From Rhodospirillaceae bacterium (GTDB lineage: Bacteria > Pseudomonadota > Alphaproteobacteria > UBA6615), in the NCBI GenBank assembly GCA_002724635.1, contig PBPM01000107.1:36560-100559 (forward strand): a DNA stretch of 64,000 nt, read 5' to 3'. Shown here one piece after another: positions 38,874 through 48,001 of the stretch. The position numbers were made by a program, and so were the translations under genes. The first letter of the stretch is position 1. Each line of letters begins with the position of its first letter. The notes below the pieces were generated by a model, which was given only the letters and a program-made list of their open reading frames with translations, ran no database searches and was not told the DNA's origin.

Positions 38874-39834
38874 CGCGGTTCGCGACCGGCTCGCCGGCCA
38901 GCAGCAGGTCGAGCCCGTCGAGTAGCATGTCGCCCATGGCCGCGCGCGAGCGCTCTGCACCACTGCCGATATGCGGCGTCATGAAGACATTGGGCAGTTC
39001 CAGATAGGCGGGGTGGATATCGTTCGGCTCACCGTTGAACACGTCTAGCCCGGCCGCTGCAATCTTGCCAGACCGCAGTGCTGCGACCAGCGCCTCGTCA
39101 TCGACCAGTTCACCCCGCGCGATGTTCACGACGACAGCCTCATCGGGCAGAAGCGCAATCCGTTCGGCGTTGAGGAAGCCCCGGGTCTCGGCCGTCGCGG
39201 GCGCGCAGATCATAAAGAATGGGCTCACGGGCAGGAGCGCCTCGATGCTGGTGTAGTAGCTCGCGCTCTTCTCGTCGTCGAAGGAGATCCGCGATCGGTT
39301 GTGGTAGCGGATGGTCATGTCGAAGGCACGGGCTCGATCGGCGACGGTGGAGCCGATCCGGCCCATGCCGAAGATGCCGAGCGCGGAGCCCGTGATTTCC
39401 TTGCCAATCATCTGGCGCGGCGACCAGCTTGTCCACTCACCGGCCCGAATCATCGCCGCTCCCTCGGCCGCGCGCCGCGCCGCGCCGAGCAGGAGAAGCA
39501 TGCCGATTTCGGTCGTCGGCGCAGTCACGGCGTCGGGCGTGTTCAGCACCGCGATCCCGCGGGCCTTCGCCGCGTCGGTATCGATGTGATCAAGGCCGAC
39601 GGACAGTGTCAGGATCGCCTTTACGCTTTCGGGCAATCGCTCGATGAGGGCCGAATCCATGGGCTCGGTCACGCAGATGAGGAGCGCGTCCATACCGTCG
39701 GCCGCCGCGACTAGCTCGTCGGCTGACATGATGTGGTCGTCCTCGTTGATCGCCGCGTCGTAGCCGGCGGCGAGCCGCACCTCGGTCGCCTCGAGATGGC
39801 GCCGGGTCACGTAGATCCTCGGCCTGTCGGTCAT
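38866..39834 (-). CDS. D-2-hydroxyacid dehydrogenase (NAD-binding)
   Basis: A 322-residue enzyme with the Rossmann motif GIFGMGRIGSTVA near residue 150. The catalytic Arg is after ICAPATAETRG, the Glu in N-I-A-R-G-E-L-V-D-D-E and the His in MTPHIGSG. It resembles glyoxylate/hydroxypyruvate reductases (GhrB-like) but the substrate is not certain. The ATG at 39834 is the conserved start. It is coupled to the exporter downstream. Confidence 0.9.
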   Translation of the reverse strand: MTDRPRIYVTRRHLEATEVRLAAGYDAAINEDDHIMSADELVAAADGMDALLICVTEPMDSALIERLPESVKAILTLSVGLDHIDTDAAKARGIAVLNTPDAVTAPTTEIGMLLLLGAARRAAEGAAMIRAGEWTSWSPRQMIGKEITGSALGIFGMGRIGSTVADRARAFDMTIRYHNRSRISFDDEKSASYYTSIEALLPVSPFFMICAPATAETRGFLNAERIALLPDEAVVVNIARGELVDDEALVAALRSGKIAAAGLDVFNGEPNDIHPAYLELPNVFMTPHIGSGAERSRAAMGDMLLDGLDLLLAGEPVANRVV

Positions 39835-39941
39835 CCGCTCCGGCCCCGATGTTTCCCCCGGAACGCTGTTAGCACTTTTCGCTAATATCCGCACCCGCCC
39901 GGTCTCTATAGAGTAAGGGCGTGACACTAGGGAGAACGGGC

Positions 39942-40700
39942 ATGCGTCTCGAGAACAAAACCGCCATCGTGACCGGCGCCGGGTCCGGCTTCGGCGCCGG
40001 CATCGCCGCAAAGCTCGCGCGCGAGGGTGCGGCCGTGATCGTGTGCGACGTGAATGCAGAGGACGGCAATCGGGTCGTCGGCAAAATCACCGCCGCTGGT
40101 GGCCGAGCGTTGTTCGATGGCGCCGACGTGACCCGAGCCGACGCGGTGCAGGCTATGGTAGACCGGGCGGTCGCGGAGTTCGGCGGCCTCGACATTCTGG
40201 TCAATAATGCCGGCGTATCACATCACCGGAAGCCCATGCTCGACGTGACGGAGGCAGAGCTCGACCGGATTCTCGCGGTGAACGTGAAGGGACTATTCCA
40301 CACCGCCAACGCGGCGATCCCGGCGATGCGCGCGAACGACCAAAGCAGCGTCATCGTCAACATCGCCTCGACTGGCGCGGTCCGCCCCCGCCCCGGACTC
40401 ACCTGGTACAACGCCACCAAGGGGGCGGTGACGACGCTCACCAAGTCGATGGCGATCGAGCTCGCCAATTACAGGATCCGGGTTAACGCGGTGAACCCGG
40501 TCGCCGGCGATACGCCCCTGCTCGCGACCTTCATGGGCGAGGACACGCCGGAAAACCGCGAAGCGTTTCGCCAGTCCGTGCCGCTGGGCCGGCTGTCGAC
40601 GCCAGAGGACGTCGCGAGCGCAGTGCTATATCTCGCATCGGACGAGGCAGCGCTGGTAACCGGGGTGTGCCTAGAGGTGGACGGCGGGCGCTGCATTTAG
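39942..40700 (+). CDS. SDR family oxidoreductase
   Basis: A 252-residue classical short-chain dehydrogenase: TGAGSGFGAGIA cofactor loop, N-N-A-G box, Y-N-A-T-K catalytic pair and a C-terminal V-T-G-V-C-L-E-V-D-G-G. I prefer the ATG at 39942 (GGGAGAAC upstream) over the GTG at 39921. It is divergent from the hydroxyacid dehydrogenase. The substrate is unknown; glucose/gluconate-type or sugar-alcohol SDRs are similar in outline. Confidence 0.9.
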   Translation: MRLENKTAIVTGAGSGFGAGIAAKLAREGAAVIVCDVNAEDGNRVVGKITAAGGRALFDGADVTRADAVQAMVDRAVAEFGGLDILVNNAGVSHHRKPMLDVTEAELDRILAVNVKGLFHTANAAIPAMRANDQSSVIVNIASTGAVRPRPGLTWYNATKGAVTTLTKSMAIELANYRIRVNAVNPVAGDTPLLATFMGEDTPENREAFRQSVPLGRLSTPEDVASAVLYLASDEAALVTGVCLEVDGGRCI

Positions 40701-40709
40701 TCGTGCGGG

Positions 40710-41246
40710 CTAGCGCGGCGCCTGGTCAAGCATCTGGCGGAGCGTATCGCGCACCCGCCGGTGCATCGCCTCGAAAGGCTTGCGGTCGAAGCGTATCCGC
40801 GCGCCGCAGCGCGAGCGTTCCTTCGCGAGGGCAGCGACGATGCCCTCGGGCATGGTGAACATCACGAAGCGATCGCGCGGCAGAATCTGGGTCTGCGCTC
40901 CCGGGTTGTCGCCGCCGAAGCCGAAGTGGATTGCACTGGACTGGAAATGCTCGAAGCCCGGATGGGGACTCTCCTCGATGTCGGGGTAGGTGGCACGGAT
41001 ATCGCCCACGACGCGATCGGGAATCCGGATGATAAAGGCCTGGGCTGGCCCCGGATCGACCTCGCTCCGCCGCAGCATCACCTCGCGATGCTCGGGCGCG
41101 CGGCCGATCACCTCGAAGCATTCGACAGCGGAGAGATCGATCGTGTAGACGTTGCGCCGCTCCTGAGCCTGCGCGGGCGCCGCAAGTATGCCGACGACGA
41201 GTCCCATGACCGGCAGCGTCAGGATCGGAACGGCACGAAGTCTCAT
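40710..41246 (-). CDS. Exported protein of unknown function
   Basis: About 178 residues with a Sec signal peptide (hydrophobic V-M-G-L-V-V-G-I-L-A-A-P-A-Q-A, cleavage after A-Q-A). The mature part has two Cys residues (V-E-C-F-E-V and S-R-C-G-A-R) that could form a disulfide. No family is recognised. The ATG at 41246 begins just after the deacetylase stop; the ATG at 41261 would overlap it. Confidence 0.6.
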   Translation of the reverse strand: MRLRAVPILTLPVMGLVVGILAAPAQAQERRNVYTIDLSAVECFEVIGRAPEHREVMLRRSEVDPGPAQAFIIRIPDRVVGDIRATYPDIEESPHPGFEHFQSSAIHFGFGGDNPGAQTQILPRDRFVMFTMPEGIVAALAKERSRCGARIRFDRKPFEAMHRRVRDTLRQMLDQAPR

Positions 41247-41250
41247 GGGG

Positions 41251-42087
41251 TCAGCGCGCATGGACCACGGCGGCGAGCTCCTGATGGGTCGTCATCCAGA
41301 CCCAGTCCACATTCATCACCGCCTCGATAGCCGCGCGGAATTCGATCGCGCCATAGGGCCGACCGAAGACATGGGCATGCGCCGTGATGTCGATCACCGC
41401 TGGCGGTCGGCCGATCGTGTGGTAATTCTCGACGATGCGCTTGAGCACGTCAGAGTAGGCTTGGGGCGGGTTGCCGTAGCGCATATAGAGCGGCAGATCG
41501 TTGATCTCCATGGTGAAGGGAATCGCGGCGAGCGGACCGGCGGGCGTATCGAGCCTGTAGGGCATATCGGCATTGAAATAATCGATGTGCCATTCGAAGC
41601 CGTTCTCGACGAGGAGCTCGGCCGTGTTAGCGCTCGGCGTGCCGCGCGGACTAGCAAAGCCCTTGGGCGCCTTGCCGACTACGTCGGCAAATAGCGCCGC
41701 GCCTTTTTTGAGATCGGCCTCCTCTTCCGCGCGTTCCTGATAGATCGGCAGGTCGTTCTGCATCCACGCGTGAGCGCCTATAAAGTGGCCGTCACCGTCG
41801 ATCCGGCGGAGCAGCTCGGGCCATTTCTCGGCGATGATGCCACTGGCATAGGTGCCGCAGGGAACGCCCAGCTCGCCAACGATATCGAGCAGCCGCGGGG
41901 CGCCGTGGGTCATGCCGTACTCCGCCCAGGAGCGGGACTGGGTGTCGAGAGTACCGGCCTTGAGCGGGTTGCCCATGGGACCGATGCCCGGCGCGGCGTC
42001 GTCGGTCCACGCCTCACACATGATGTTGACAGAGACGGCGAGCGCCTTGCCCTCGGGCCATCCCTTCGGTGTGTCCTGGCCATACAT
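41251..42087 (-). CDS. Polysaccharide deacetylase family protein (PuuE-like)
   Basis: A 278-residue NodB-homology protein of the PuuE/allantoinase-like branch: A-L-A-V-S-V-N-I start, then G-V-P-C-G-T-Y-A-S-G, G-H-F-I-G-A-H-A-W, and G-F-A-S-P-R-G-T-P. The H-A-W-M segment replaces the usual H-x3-H metal site in part, as in PuuE-type members. It probably hydrolyses a C-N bond in a small amide. The ATG at 42087 has AGGAG 9 bases upstream. Confidence 0.82.
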   Translation of the reverse strand: MYGQDTPKGWPEGKALAVSVNIMCEAWTDDAAPGIGPMGNPLKAGTLDTQSRSWAEYGMTHGAPRLLDIVGELGVPCGTYASGIIAEKWPELLRRIDGDGHFIGAHAWMQNDLPIYQERAEEEADLKKGAALFADVVGKAPKGFASPRGTPSANTAELLVENGFEWHIDYFNADMPYRLDTPAGPLAAIPFTMEINDLPLYMRYGNPPQAYSDVLKRIVENYHTIGRPPAVIDITAHAHVFGRPYGAIEFRAAIEAVMNVDWVWMTTHQELAAVVHAR

Positions 42088-42229
42088 GCATTTTCTCCTA
42101 ACAGTCCTGTTGCCCATAGCTGCCCCGTGTTGCGGGGGGCGTTGCGTCCTGTGATGATACCGCAACAGAACAATACGCGCCGCCGCGAAACCCGGCGCGA
42201 TTCATAATTGACCGACGGGGGCGAACGCA

Positions 42230-43252
42230 ATGCTCAAGACCACGATCACCGGCAGCCTGCCCAAGCCGTCCTGGCTGGCCCAACCCGAGACCCTTTGGGC
42301 ACCCTGGGCCGCCGAGGACCCGGCGAAGCTGGAGGAGGCCAAGCAGGACGCGGTGCGGCTCGCGATCCGCGACCAGGAACAGGCGGGCATTGACATCGTC
42401 ACCGACGGCGAACAGTCGCGCCAGCACTTCGTGCATGGCATCCTCGAAAAGATCGAGGGGATCGACTTCGAGAAGAAGACCCGGATCGGCATTCGGGACG
42501 ACCGTTACGACGCCGATTGCCCGACCGTGAGATCAGAGCTCAAGCGCATGGGCTCGATCCATGGCGACGAGGTGCGCTTCGCGAGGGCCCAGACCGACCG
42601 GGCGCTTAAGTTCACCATGCCGGGGCCGATGACAATTGTGGACACGCTGGCCGACGAGCATTACGGCGACCGGCCGAAGATGGCGATGGCCTTCGCCGAG
42701 ATCCTGAACGAGGAGGCAAAGGAGCTGGTCGCGGCAGGTGTCGATGTGCTGCAGTTCGACGAGCCGGCCTTCAACGTCTATCTCGACGCGGTCCCAACCT
42801 GGGGCATGGAAGCCCTCAACCGTGCGGTCGAGAACCTCGACTGCACGACGGCGGTGCATATCTGCTACGGCTACGGGATCGAGGCAAACCTGCAGTGGAA
42901 GGCGACGCTGGGCGCCGTTTGGGAGCAGTATGCGGAGATCCTGCCGGCGCTGGCGGAGAGCGACATCGACCAAGTCTCGCTCGAGTTTGCTGGCTCGCGG
43001 GTGCCCATGGAGGTCATCAAGCTGCTCGACGGCAAGAAGGACGTGCTGGTAGGTGCAATCGACGTGACGACGCCCACGGCCGAGAGCCACGAGAAGGTCG
43101 CCGCCGTGATCCGTAGCGCCATGGAATTCGCCACGCCCGAGCGCATCTTCCCCTGCACCAACTGCGGGATGGTGCCCCTGCCCCGTTCGGTATCCCAGAG
43201 CAAACTCAAGGCGCTCAGCGCCGGTGCGGCGCTGGTCCGCGCGGAACTCTAG
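42230..43252 (+). CDS. MetE C-terminal-like cobalamin-independent methyltransferase
   Basis: A 340-residue protein corresponding to only the C-terminal barrel of MetE (full MetE is ~750 residues). The start T-T-I-T-G-S-L-P-K-P, the Q-F-D-E-P-A-F segment, Zn-ligand H-I-C-Y-G-Y-G and C-T-N-C-G-M-V-P-L-P-R are all family features. Short members act on various methyl donors or acceptors, sometimes needing a partner. It heads a probable operon with an alpha/beta hydrolase (7-base gap) and an Ldh-type oxidoreductase, suggesting catabolism of a methylated compound. Confidence 0.87.
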   Translation: MLKTTITGSLPKPSWLAQPETLWAPWAAEDPAKLEEAKQDAVRLAIRDQEQAGIDIVTDGEQSRQHFVHGILEKIEGIDFEKKTRIGIRDDRYDADCPTVRSELKRMGSIHGDEVRFARAQTDRALKFTMPGPMTIVDTLADEHYGDRPKMAMAFAEILNEEAKELVAAGVDVLQFDEPAFNVYLDAVPTWGMEALNRAVENLDCTTAVHICYGYGIEANLQWKATLGAVWEQYAEILPALAESDIDQVSLEFAGSRVPMEVIKLLDGKKDVLVGAIDVTTPTAESHEKVAAVIRSAMEFATPERIFPCTNCGMVPLPRSVSQSKLKALSAGAALVRAEL

Positions 43253-43259
43253 GCAGGCC

Positions 43260-44150
43260 ATGGCACTTCTCGACATCAACGGCGTCCGGCTCTGGGTCGA
43301 GACGGAGGGCCCCGGCGACGCGCCGGCGCTCGTGTTTGTGCACGAGTTCGGCGGCGACCACCGGTCGTGGCACGGTCAGGTGGATCACTTCAAGAACCGG
43401 TTCCGATGCGTCACCTACAGCGCGCGCGGCTACCCGCCCTCGGATGTGCCATACGACGAGGACGCCTTCGGCCAGGACATCGCTACGGCCGACCTATTGG
43501 GGTTGCTGGATGCGCTTAAAATCGACCAAGCGCACTTGGTCGGGCTGAGCATGGGAGCCTACACATGCCTGCGCTTCGTGATGGCCTATCCGGACCGTGT
43601 GATCAGCGCCGTCGCCGCTAGCGGCGGCTCAGGCTCGTTCCCGGAGACCCGGAACGGATTCCTAGCCGAGACACGTGCGCTCGCCGACCACATCATCGCG
43701 GAAAATTCCCTTGACCTGCCAGGCTTCGCGTCGAGCGCGACCCGCATCCAGCTCAAACTGAAGAACCCTGACGCGTGGCGGGAATTCGCCGATCATTTTG
43801 CGGAACATTCCCCGATGGGCTCAGCCTACACGCTGCGCCGGGTGCAGGCTGGCCGGCCCTCACTCTACGATTTTGCTGACGCGCTGGGCGCAGTCACGAC
43901 GCCGGTGTTGCTGATGATCGGCGACGAGGACGAGCCGTGCATCGACACCAACATTTTCCTCAAGCGTACGATGCCGTCAGCCGGGCTTTTGATGTTCCCT
44001 AAGACCGGGCACCTGATCAATCTCGAGGACCCGGGGGCGTTCAACGCCGCGATCGAGAACTTCCACCGCGACGTCGCGGACGACCGCTGGCCGCTGCGTG
44101 ACGGCGCGACGACCGGCACCAGCGCCTACCTGTCACAAGAGGACACATGA
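43260..44150 (+). CDS. Alpha/beta-fold hydrolase
   Basis: A 296-residue hydrolase with nucleophile elbow G-L-S-M-G-A, acid D in M-I-G-D-E-D-E-P and His in K-T-G-H-L-I-N. The oxyanion region H-E-F-G-G-D-H replaces the common HG. It resembles 3-oxoadipate enol-lactonase-like or haloperoxidase-like hydrolases. The start ATG lies 7 bases after the MetE-like stop, and its stop overlaps the next start (ATGA), so the three genes are translated together. Confidence 0.88.
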   Translation: MALLDINGVRLWVETEGPGDAPALVFVHEFGGDHRSWHGQVDHFKNRFRCVTYSARGYPPSDVPYDEDAFGQDIATADLLGLLDALKIDQAHLVGLSMGAYTCLRFVMAYPDRVISAVAASGGSGSFPETRNGFLAETRALADHIIAENSLDLPGFASSATRIQLKLKNPDAWREFADHFAEHSPMGSAYTLRRVQAGRPSLYDFADALGAVTTPVLLMIGDEDEPCIDTNIFLKRTMPSAGLLMFPKTGHLINLEDPGAFNAAIENFHRDVADDRWPLRDGATTGTSAYLSQEDT

Positions 44151-45199
44151 GCAACGACGACCGCATTGTCTCCGCCGACACGCTCAAAGACTTCACCAAG
44201 GCCCTACTGCGCTCCGCCGACGTGTCGGAGGAGCACGCCGGGACTTGGGCCGATATCTTGGTCTGGGCAAACCTGCGGGGCATGGATTCCCATGGCGTGC
44301 TGCGGGTACCGCGCTACCTCGCCTACATGAAGAACGGCAACATCCACGCCAAACCGAACATGAAGCTCGAGAAACGCGCGGGTGCCATCGCGATCCTCGA
44401 TTCCGACTGGGCCCCGGGGCCCGTCGCCATGACCCGGGCGATGGACGAGGCCATCGACCGGGCCCGGGAATGCCATGTCGGGTGGTGCATCGTGCGCAAC
44501 ATCACCCATGGTGGCGCCATCGGCTACTACGCTCTGCAGGCCGCGCGCGCGGGCTTCGCGGGCATAGTGATCACCGCCTCGCGACCGATGATGGCCTATC
44601 ACGGCTCGAAGGTCGCGGGCGCCTCGACCAACCCGCTGGCGATCGCCGTCCCCGGCGGCGAACACCCGCCGCTGGTCCTCGACATGTCCACCGCGACGGT
44701 CTCGATGGGCAAGATCCTCGCGGCCCAGGACATCGGCATCCCCATCCCCGACGGCTGGGGAATCGATGCCGACGGCCACAACACGAACGACGCGAACGCC
44801 GTTGCAACCCTTATGCCGCTAGGCGGCGCGAAGGGCTCGGGTCTGTCGATGATGATCGAGTGCATGGTGAGTCTATTCGCCAACAACCCACTGGTCGAGC
44901 CGAACATACGGCCCGGTGCAAACCCAACCGGCTACCGCCAGAACGGGCTCGCCGCCGCAATCGACATCTCGGCCTTCACCGACCTCAACACCTACCGGTC
45001 GGAGATCGACCAGCTCGCTAAGGGCCTGAAGGCGCTCCCTAAGGCGGACGGCGTCGACGTGATCTATGCGCCCGGCGAACGTGGCGACGCGATCCTGGCA
45101 GACCGCACGAAAAACGGCATCCCCCTACCACCAGGCACCTGGGATCGCCTCAAGGCCGAGGCGGACAAGCTAGGCATCGCGATGCCGGAGAACCTATAA
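44147..45199 (+). CDS. Ldh family oxidoreductase (malate/L-lactate/ureidoglycolate dehydrogenase type)
   Basis: A 350-residue NAD(P)-dependent dehydrogenase of the Ldh_2 fold, not a Rossmann LDH. M-D-S-H-G-V-L-R-V-P-R-Y and S-T-N-P-L-A-I-A-V-P-G-G are diagnostic, and G-A-K-G-S-G-L-S-M-M-I-E follows. Family members oxidise 2-hydroxyacids, ureidoglycolate or sulfolactate. It is the third gene of the MetE-like operon. Confidence 0.9.
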   Translation: MSNDDRIVSADTLKDFTKALLRSADVSEEHAGTWADILVWANLRGMDSHGVLRVPRYLAYMKNGNIHAKPNMKLEKRAGAIAILDSDWAPGPVAMTRAMDEAIDRARECHVGWCIVRNITHGGAIGYYALQAARAGFAGIVITASRPMMAYHGSKVAGASTNPLAIAVPGGEHPPLVLDMSTATVSMGKILAAQDIGIPIPDGWGIDADGHNTNDANAVATLMPLGGAKGSGLSMMIECMVSLFANNPLVEPNIRPGANPTGYRQNGLAAAIDISAFTDLNTYRSEIDQLAKGLKALPKADGVDVIYAPGERGDAILADRTKNGIPLPPGTWDRLKAEADKLGIAMPENL

Positions 45200-45278
45200 A
45201 AGTGCCTGCCCGGTTGAACATTAGAGAATGCACACTAGCGATCGATACGGTGAAGGGCACGGCGAGGAATCAGGCCCC

Positions 45279-45413
45279 ATGACAACGATACAGTCGAAAG
45301 GTCTTGGCGAAATCAACCATCTGCTGATCGCCGTCACGATCCTGTACTTGGCCATCAGCGCCGGGATCATCCGGCCCACCAGCCTGATGAGACCCAAGAT
45401 TATCATCAAGTAA
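45279..45413 (+). CDS. Possible 44-residue single-span membrane protein
   Basis: The frame encodes M-T-T-I-Q-S-K-G-L-G-E-I-N-H, then a hydrophobic span (LLIAVTILYLAISAGII) and a basic tail ending K-I-I-I-K. An upstream in-frame ATG at 45228 would add 17 polar residues. A single transmembrane helix with basic C-terminus is plausible for a small membrane protein, but there is no homology evidence. Confidence 0.35.
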   Translation: MTTIQSKGLGEINHLLIAVTILYLAISAGIIRPTSLMRPKIIIK

Positions 45414-45506
45414 GAACCTCCATGCCGAGGCGTTGTTTACCATCCAGCCGTTCCTGTAGGCTCATCAGAACGTCTCTAGCGCGAATTGGGTCAGAAGGGG
45501 TCCGAT

Positions 45507-46556
45507 ATGGCGACGGCTGAAAGCGATTTTGATCCTACATACACGCGTCAGGTTCGTGACATTCCCCGCCAGCCCCTGCCGGTGCTCGACCTAGGCCCGC
45601 TGCACGCCGGCGATACGGTCGGGATCGACGCGCTAGCGGAGCAGCTTCGCGAGGTCGCCGCGGGGCTGGGCTTCATGTGCCTGGTCAACCACAACGTCCC
45701 CGACGCGCTGACGGCCGACATGTTCGTCCGGGCGCACGACTTTTTCGCGCTCGCGCTCGACGAGAAGCTGGCGCTCGAGATCGACCCGCATGAGCGTGGC
45801 TACCAGCCGCTCCGCATGACGGTGGTGCGCGAGTCCCGCTACTACGAGCGGCCCCAGAACGACTTCTACGAATCCTTCAACTTCGGCGTCGACTATGCCG
45901 ACGACGACCCGAATGTCGTCGCCCGTAAGCGCATGTTCGGCCGCAACCGCTGGCCCGACGGCGTTCCGGACCTACCCTCCACAGCGATGGAGTATCTGGA
46001 CCACATGGGACGGCTGGCCACGTCGTTACTGCCGGTCTGGTCACGGGCGCTCGGTCTACCTGATGATTTCTTCGCACCCTATTTCGACCGGGCACATTTC
46101 TACACCCGGATGATCCACTATCCGGTCAAGCCCGGCCTCGCGACCGACGAGACCGGCCACGGCGCTCACTCTGACACGAGCTTTAACACTTTCCTGCCCG
46201 CGGCCACAGAGCCCGGGCTGCAGGTGATGGACACAGACGGGACTTGGATTGACCCCGAGATTCCCGAAGGAAGCATCGTCGTCAATTTCGGCCAGTATCT
46301 GGAGCGCTGGTCAAACGGGGTTGTGCGCGCGACCCCCCACCGGGTGATCCCGCCGACCGAGAACGACCGCTACTCGCTGGCCTTCTTCGTCTGCCCGAAC
46401 CTGAACGCGATCGGCACATGCCTGCCCAGCTGCCAAGGCTCCGACAACCCGCCGAAGTACGCGCCCGAATCGTTCTGGCAGTTCCACACTGAATACATGA
46501 GCCGTGTCTACCCGCACTTCGAGGAGCGCTGGGAGAACGAGGCGCCGCCCGACTAG
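45507..46556 (+). CDS. 2-oxoglutarate/Fe(II)-dependent oxygenase, isopenicillin N synthase-like
   Basis: A 349-residue double-stranded beta-helix oxygenase. The N-terminal DIOX_N region has V-L-D-L-G-P-L and G-F-M-C-L-V-N-H. The iron ligands are His-x-Asp in G-A-H-S-D-T-S and a distal His in A-T-P-H-R-V, with the R-Y-S-L-A-F-F 2OG-binding Arg/Ser. Such enzymes hydroxylate or desaturate small molecules; the substrate is unknown. I prefer the ATG at 45507. Confidence 0.88.
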   Translation: MATAESDFDPTYTRQVRDIPRQPLPVLDLGPLHAGDTVGIDALAEQLREVAAGLGFMCLVNHNVPDALTADMFVRAHDFFALALDEKLALEIDPHERGYQPLRMTVVRESRYYERPQNDFYESFNFGVDYADDDPNVVARKRMFGRNRWPDGVPDLPSTAMEYLDHMGRLATSLLPVWSRALGLPDDFFAPYFDRAHFYTRMIHYPVKPGLATDETGHGAHSDTSFNTFLPAATEPGLQVMDTDGTWIDPEIPEGSIVVNFGQYLERWSNGVVRATPHRVIPPTENDRYSLAFFVCPNLNAIGTCLPSCQGSDNPPKYAPESFWQFHTEYMSRVYPHFEERWENEAPPD

Positions 46557-46711
46557 AGGGCTGACGGGCGCGAGCGACGGGTTCATGCTTCTATCCACTC
46601 AGGATGAGACCACTTGGAGCGCCGAAGGGCAACAGTGCACATTTCGTCACTGCCGAGAAGGCGGGAGCCCATAAATGGTGGCACTCTAAGCGTAAGCGCC
46701 GGTGATCACGG

Positions 46712-46731
46712 ATGCCCGCCTGCGCGGGCAT
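46712..46731. repeat. REP-like palindrome
   Basis: ATGCCCGC (46712-46719), loop CTGC, GCGGGCAT (46724-46731), followed by GACGATG. This is a common dispersed proteobacterial intergenic palindrome. It lies between the convergent oxygenase and amidohydrolase genes and may help terminate both. Confidence 0.6.
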
Positions 46732-46742
46732 GACGATGATGG

Positions 46743-47837
46743 CTAGTTGGCGGACGGGACCTCCAAGCCGAGCAACGCCGCGGCGTTCGCACCCATCACC
46801 AGCGCCTTGTCACCGTCGGACAGGCCCCTCACCGAATCCACATGGCCCACCGGGTCGGTCTCGGCCATGTCGTAGGGATAGTCGGTGCCCATGATTATGT
46901 GATCCGCGCCCCAGGTCTCGATCAGATAGCGGAGCTGGTGCTCGGTGAATACGACCGTGTCGAAGTAGAGCTTCTTAACATACTCGGACGGCGGCTTCGA
47001 GATCATGGCACGGCAGTCGTCGCGCAAGTGATACGGATGGTCAAAGCGCCCCGAATAGGCCGGCACATAACCGCCGCCATGGGCAATGCAGATCTTCAGT
47101 CCGGGATAGGTCTCGAGATAGCCATCGAACACTAGGTGGCCGACCGCCAGCGCAGATTCCAGCGGATGACCGATCGTATTTCGGAAATAGTGGTCAGCCA
47201 TGCGCTCCTTGTAGGAGGTGCCGATGGGATGCATGAAGATCACAACCCCCAGCTCCTCTACCCGGGCGAAGAACTTCTCAAGCCCCGCACGCGTCAGGTC
47301 CTGACCGTTTACGTTGGTTGAGATCTCAACGCCGCGCATACCAAGGTTGTTGACGCAGCGGTCGAGCTCGGCGACCGCAATATCGGCGTCCTGCAGCGGC
47401 ACCGTACACATGCCAACAAAGCGGTCGGGATGCTGGGCGCATATCTCAGCAATCCGGTCATTGACCACATGGGCCGTGTCCCGTGCGAAACCCGCCTCGT
47501 ACGCATAGTGATAGTGCGCAGGTGCGGGCGAGATGGCCTGCACGTCGATGCCGCAGGCGTCCATGTCGGCAATTCGGACTGCCGGGTCTGTTAGCTTATC
47601 GAGGATATTCAGATGTTGCTGGCGATTGATCGCCGCGGACGCCGCGTTGTTGTCGATGCTGTAGCTCGACTGGTCGGCAGATTTAAAATCCGCCAACATC
47701 GCGTCAGCCTCAGACACATGCACATGGCAATGGATGTCGACGGTGAAGTGTTTTTTTCCATCGGTGACTGTCTGGCCATGATCAGCCGCCGGCGCATGGG
47801 CGTGCTTATGGGCCGAGTTGGAACAGGTGAAAAGCAT
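46743..47837 (-). CDS. Amidohydrolase, ACMSD family, copy A
   Basis: A 364-residue TIM-barrel amidohydrolase of the 2-amino-3-carboxymuconate-6-semialdehyde decarboxylase (ACMSD) branch. The metal site begins V-D-I-H-C-H-V-H and continues M-H-P-I-G, HGGGYVPAY and G-T-D-Y-P-Y-D. These enzymes use a divalent metal for non-oxidative decarboxylation or hydrolysis. It is divergent from a clear paralogue at 48002. Confidence 0.88.
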   Translation of the reverse strand: MLFTCSNSAHKHAHAPAADHGQTVTDGKKHFTVDIHCHVHVSEADAMLADFKSADQSSYSIDNNAASAAINRQQHLNILDKLTDPAVRIADMDACGIDVQAISPAPAHYHYAYEAGFARDTAHVVNDRIAEICAQHPDRFVGMCTVPLQDADIAVAELDRCVNNLGMRGVEISTNVNGQDLTRAGLEKFFARVEELGVVIFMHPIGTSYKERMADHYFRNTIGHPLESALAVGHLVFDGYLETYPGLKICIAHGGGYVPAYSGRFDHPYHLRDDCRAMISKPPSEYVKKLYFDTVVFTEHQLRYLIETWGADHIIMGTDYPYDMAETDPVGHVDSVRGLSDGDKALVMGANAAALLGLEVPSAN

Positions 47838-48001
47838 CGTGGTTTCCCTGAAAAACGTGCGTGATTCTTGTCCCGTGTTCTAGCGCAGGCGGCGCGGACA
47901 TCAAACAGGCGCCATTGCGAGAAGTTCGACGGCGTTGACGGTGATGGGCGGGTCTGCGAAACAAAAACCTCAAACTAACAACTCTTTTTGGTGAACCTCT
48001 C

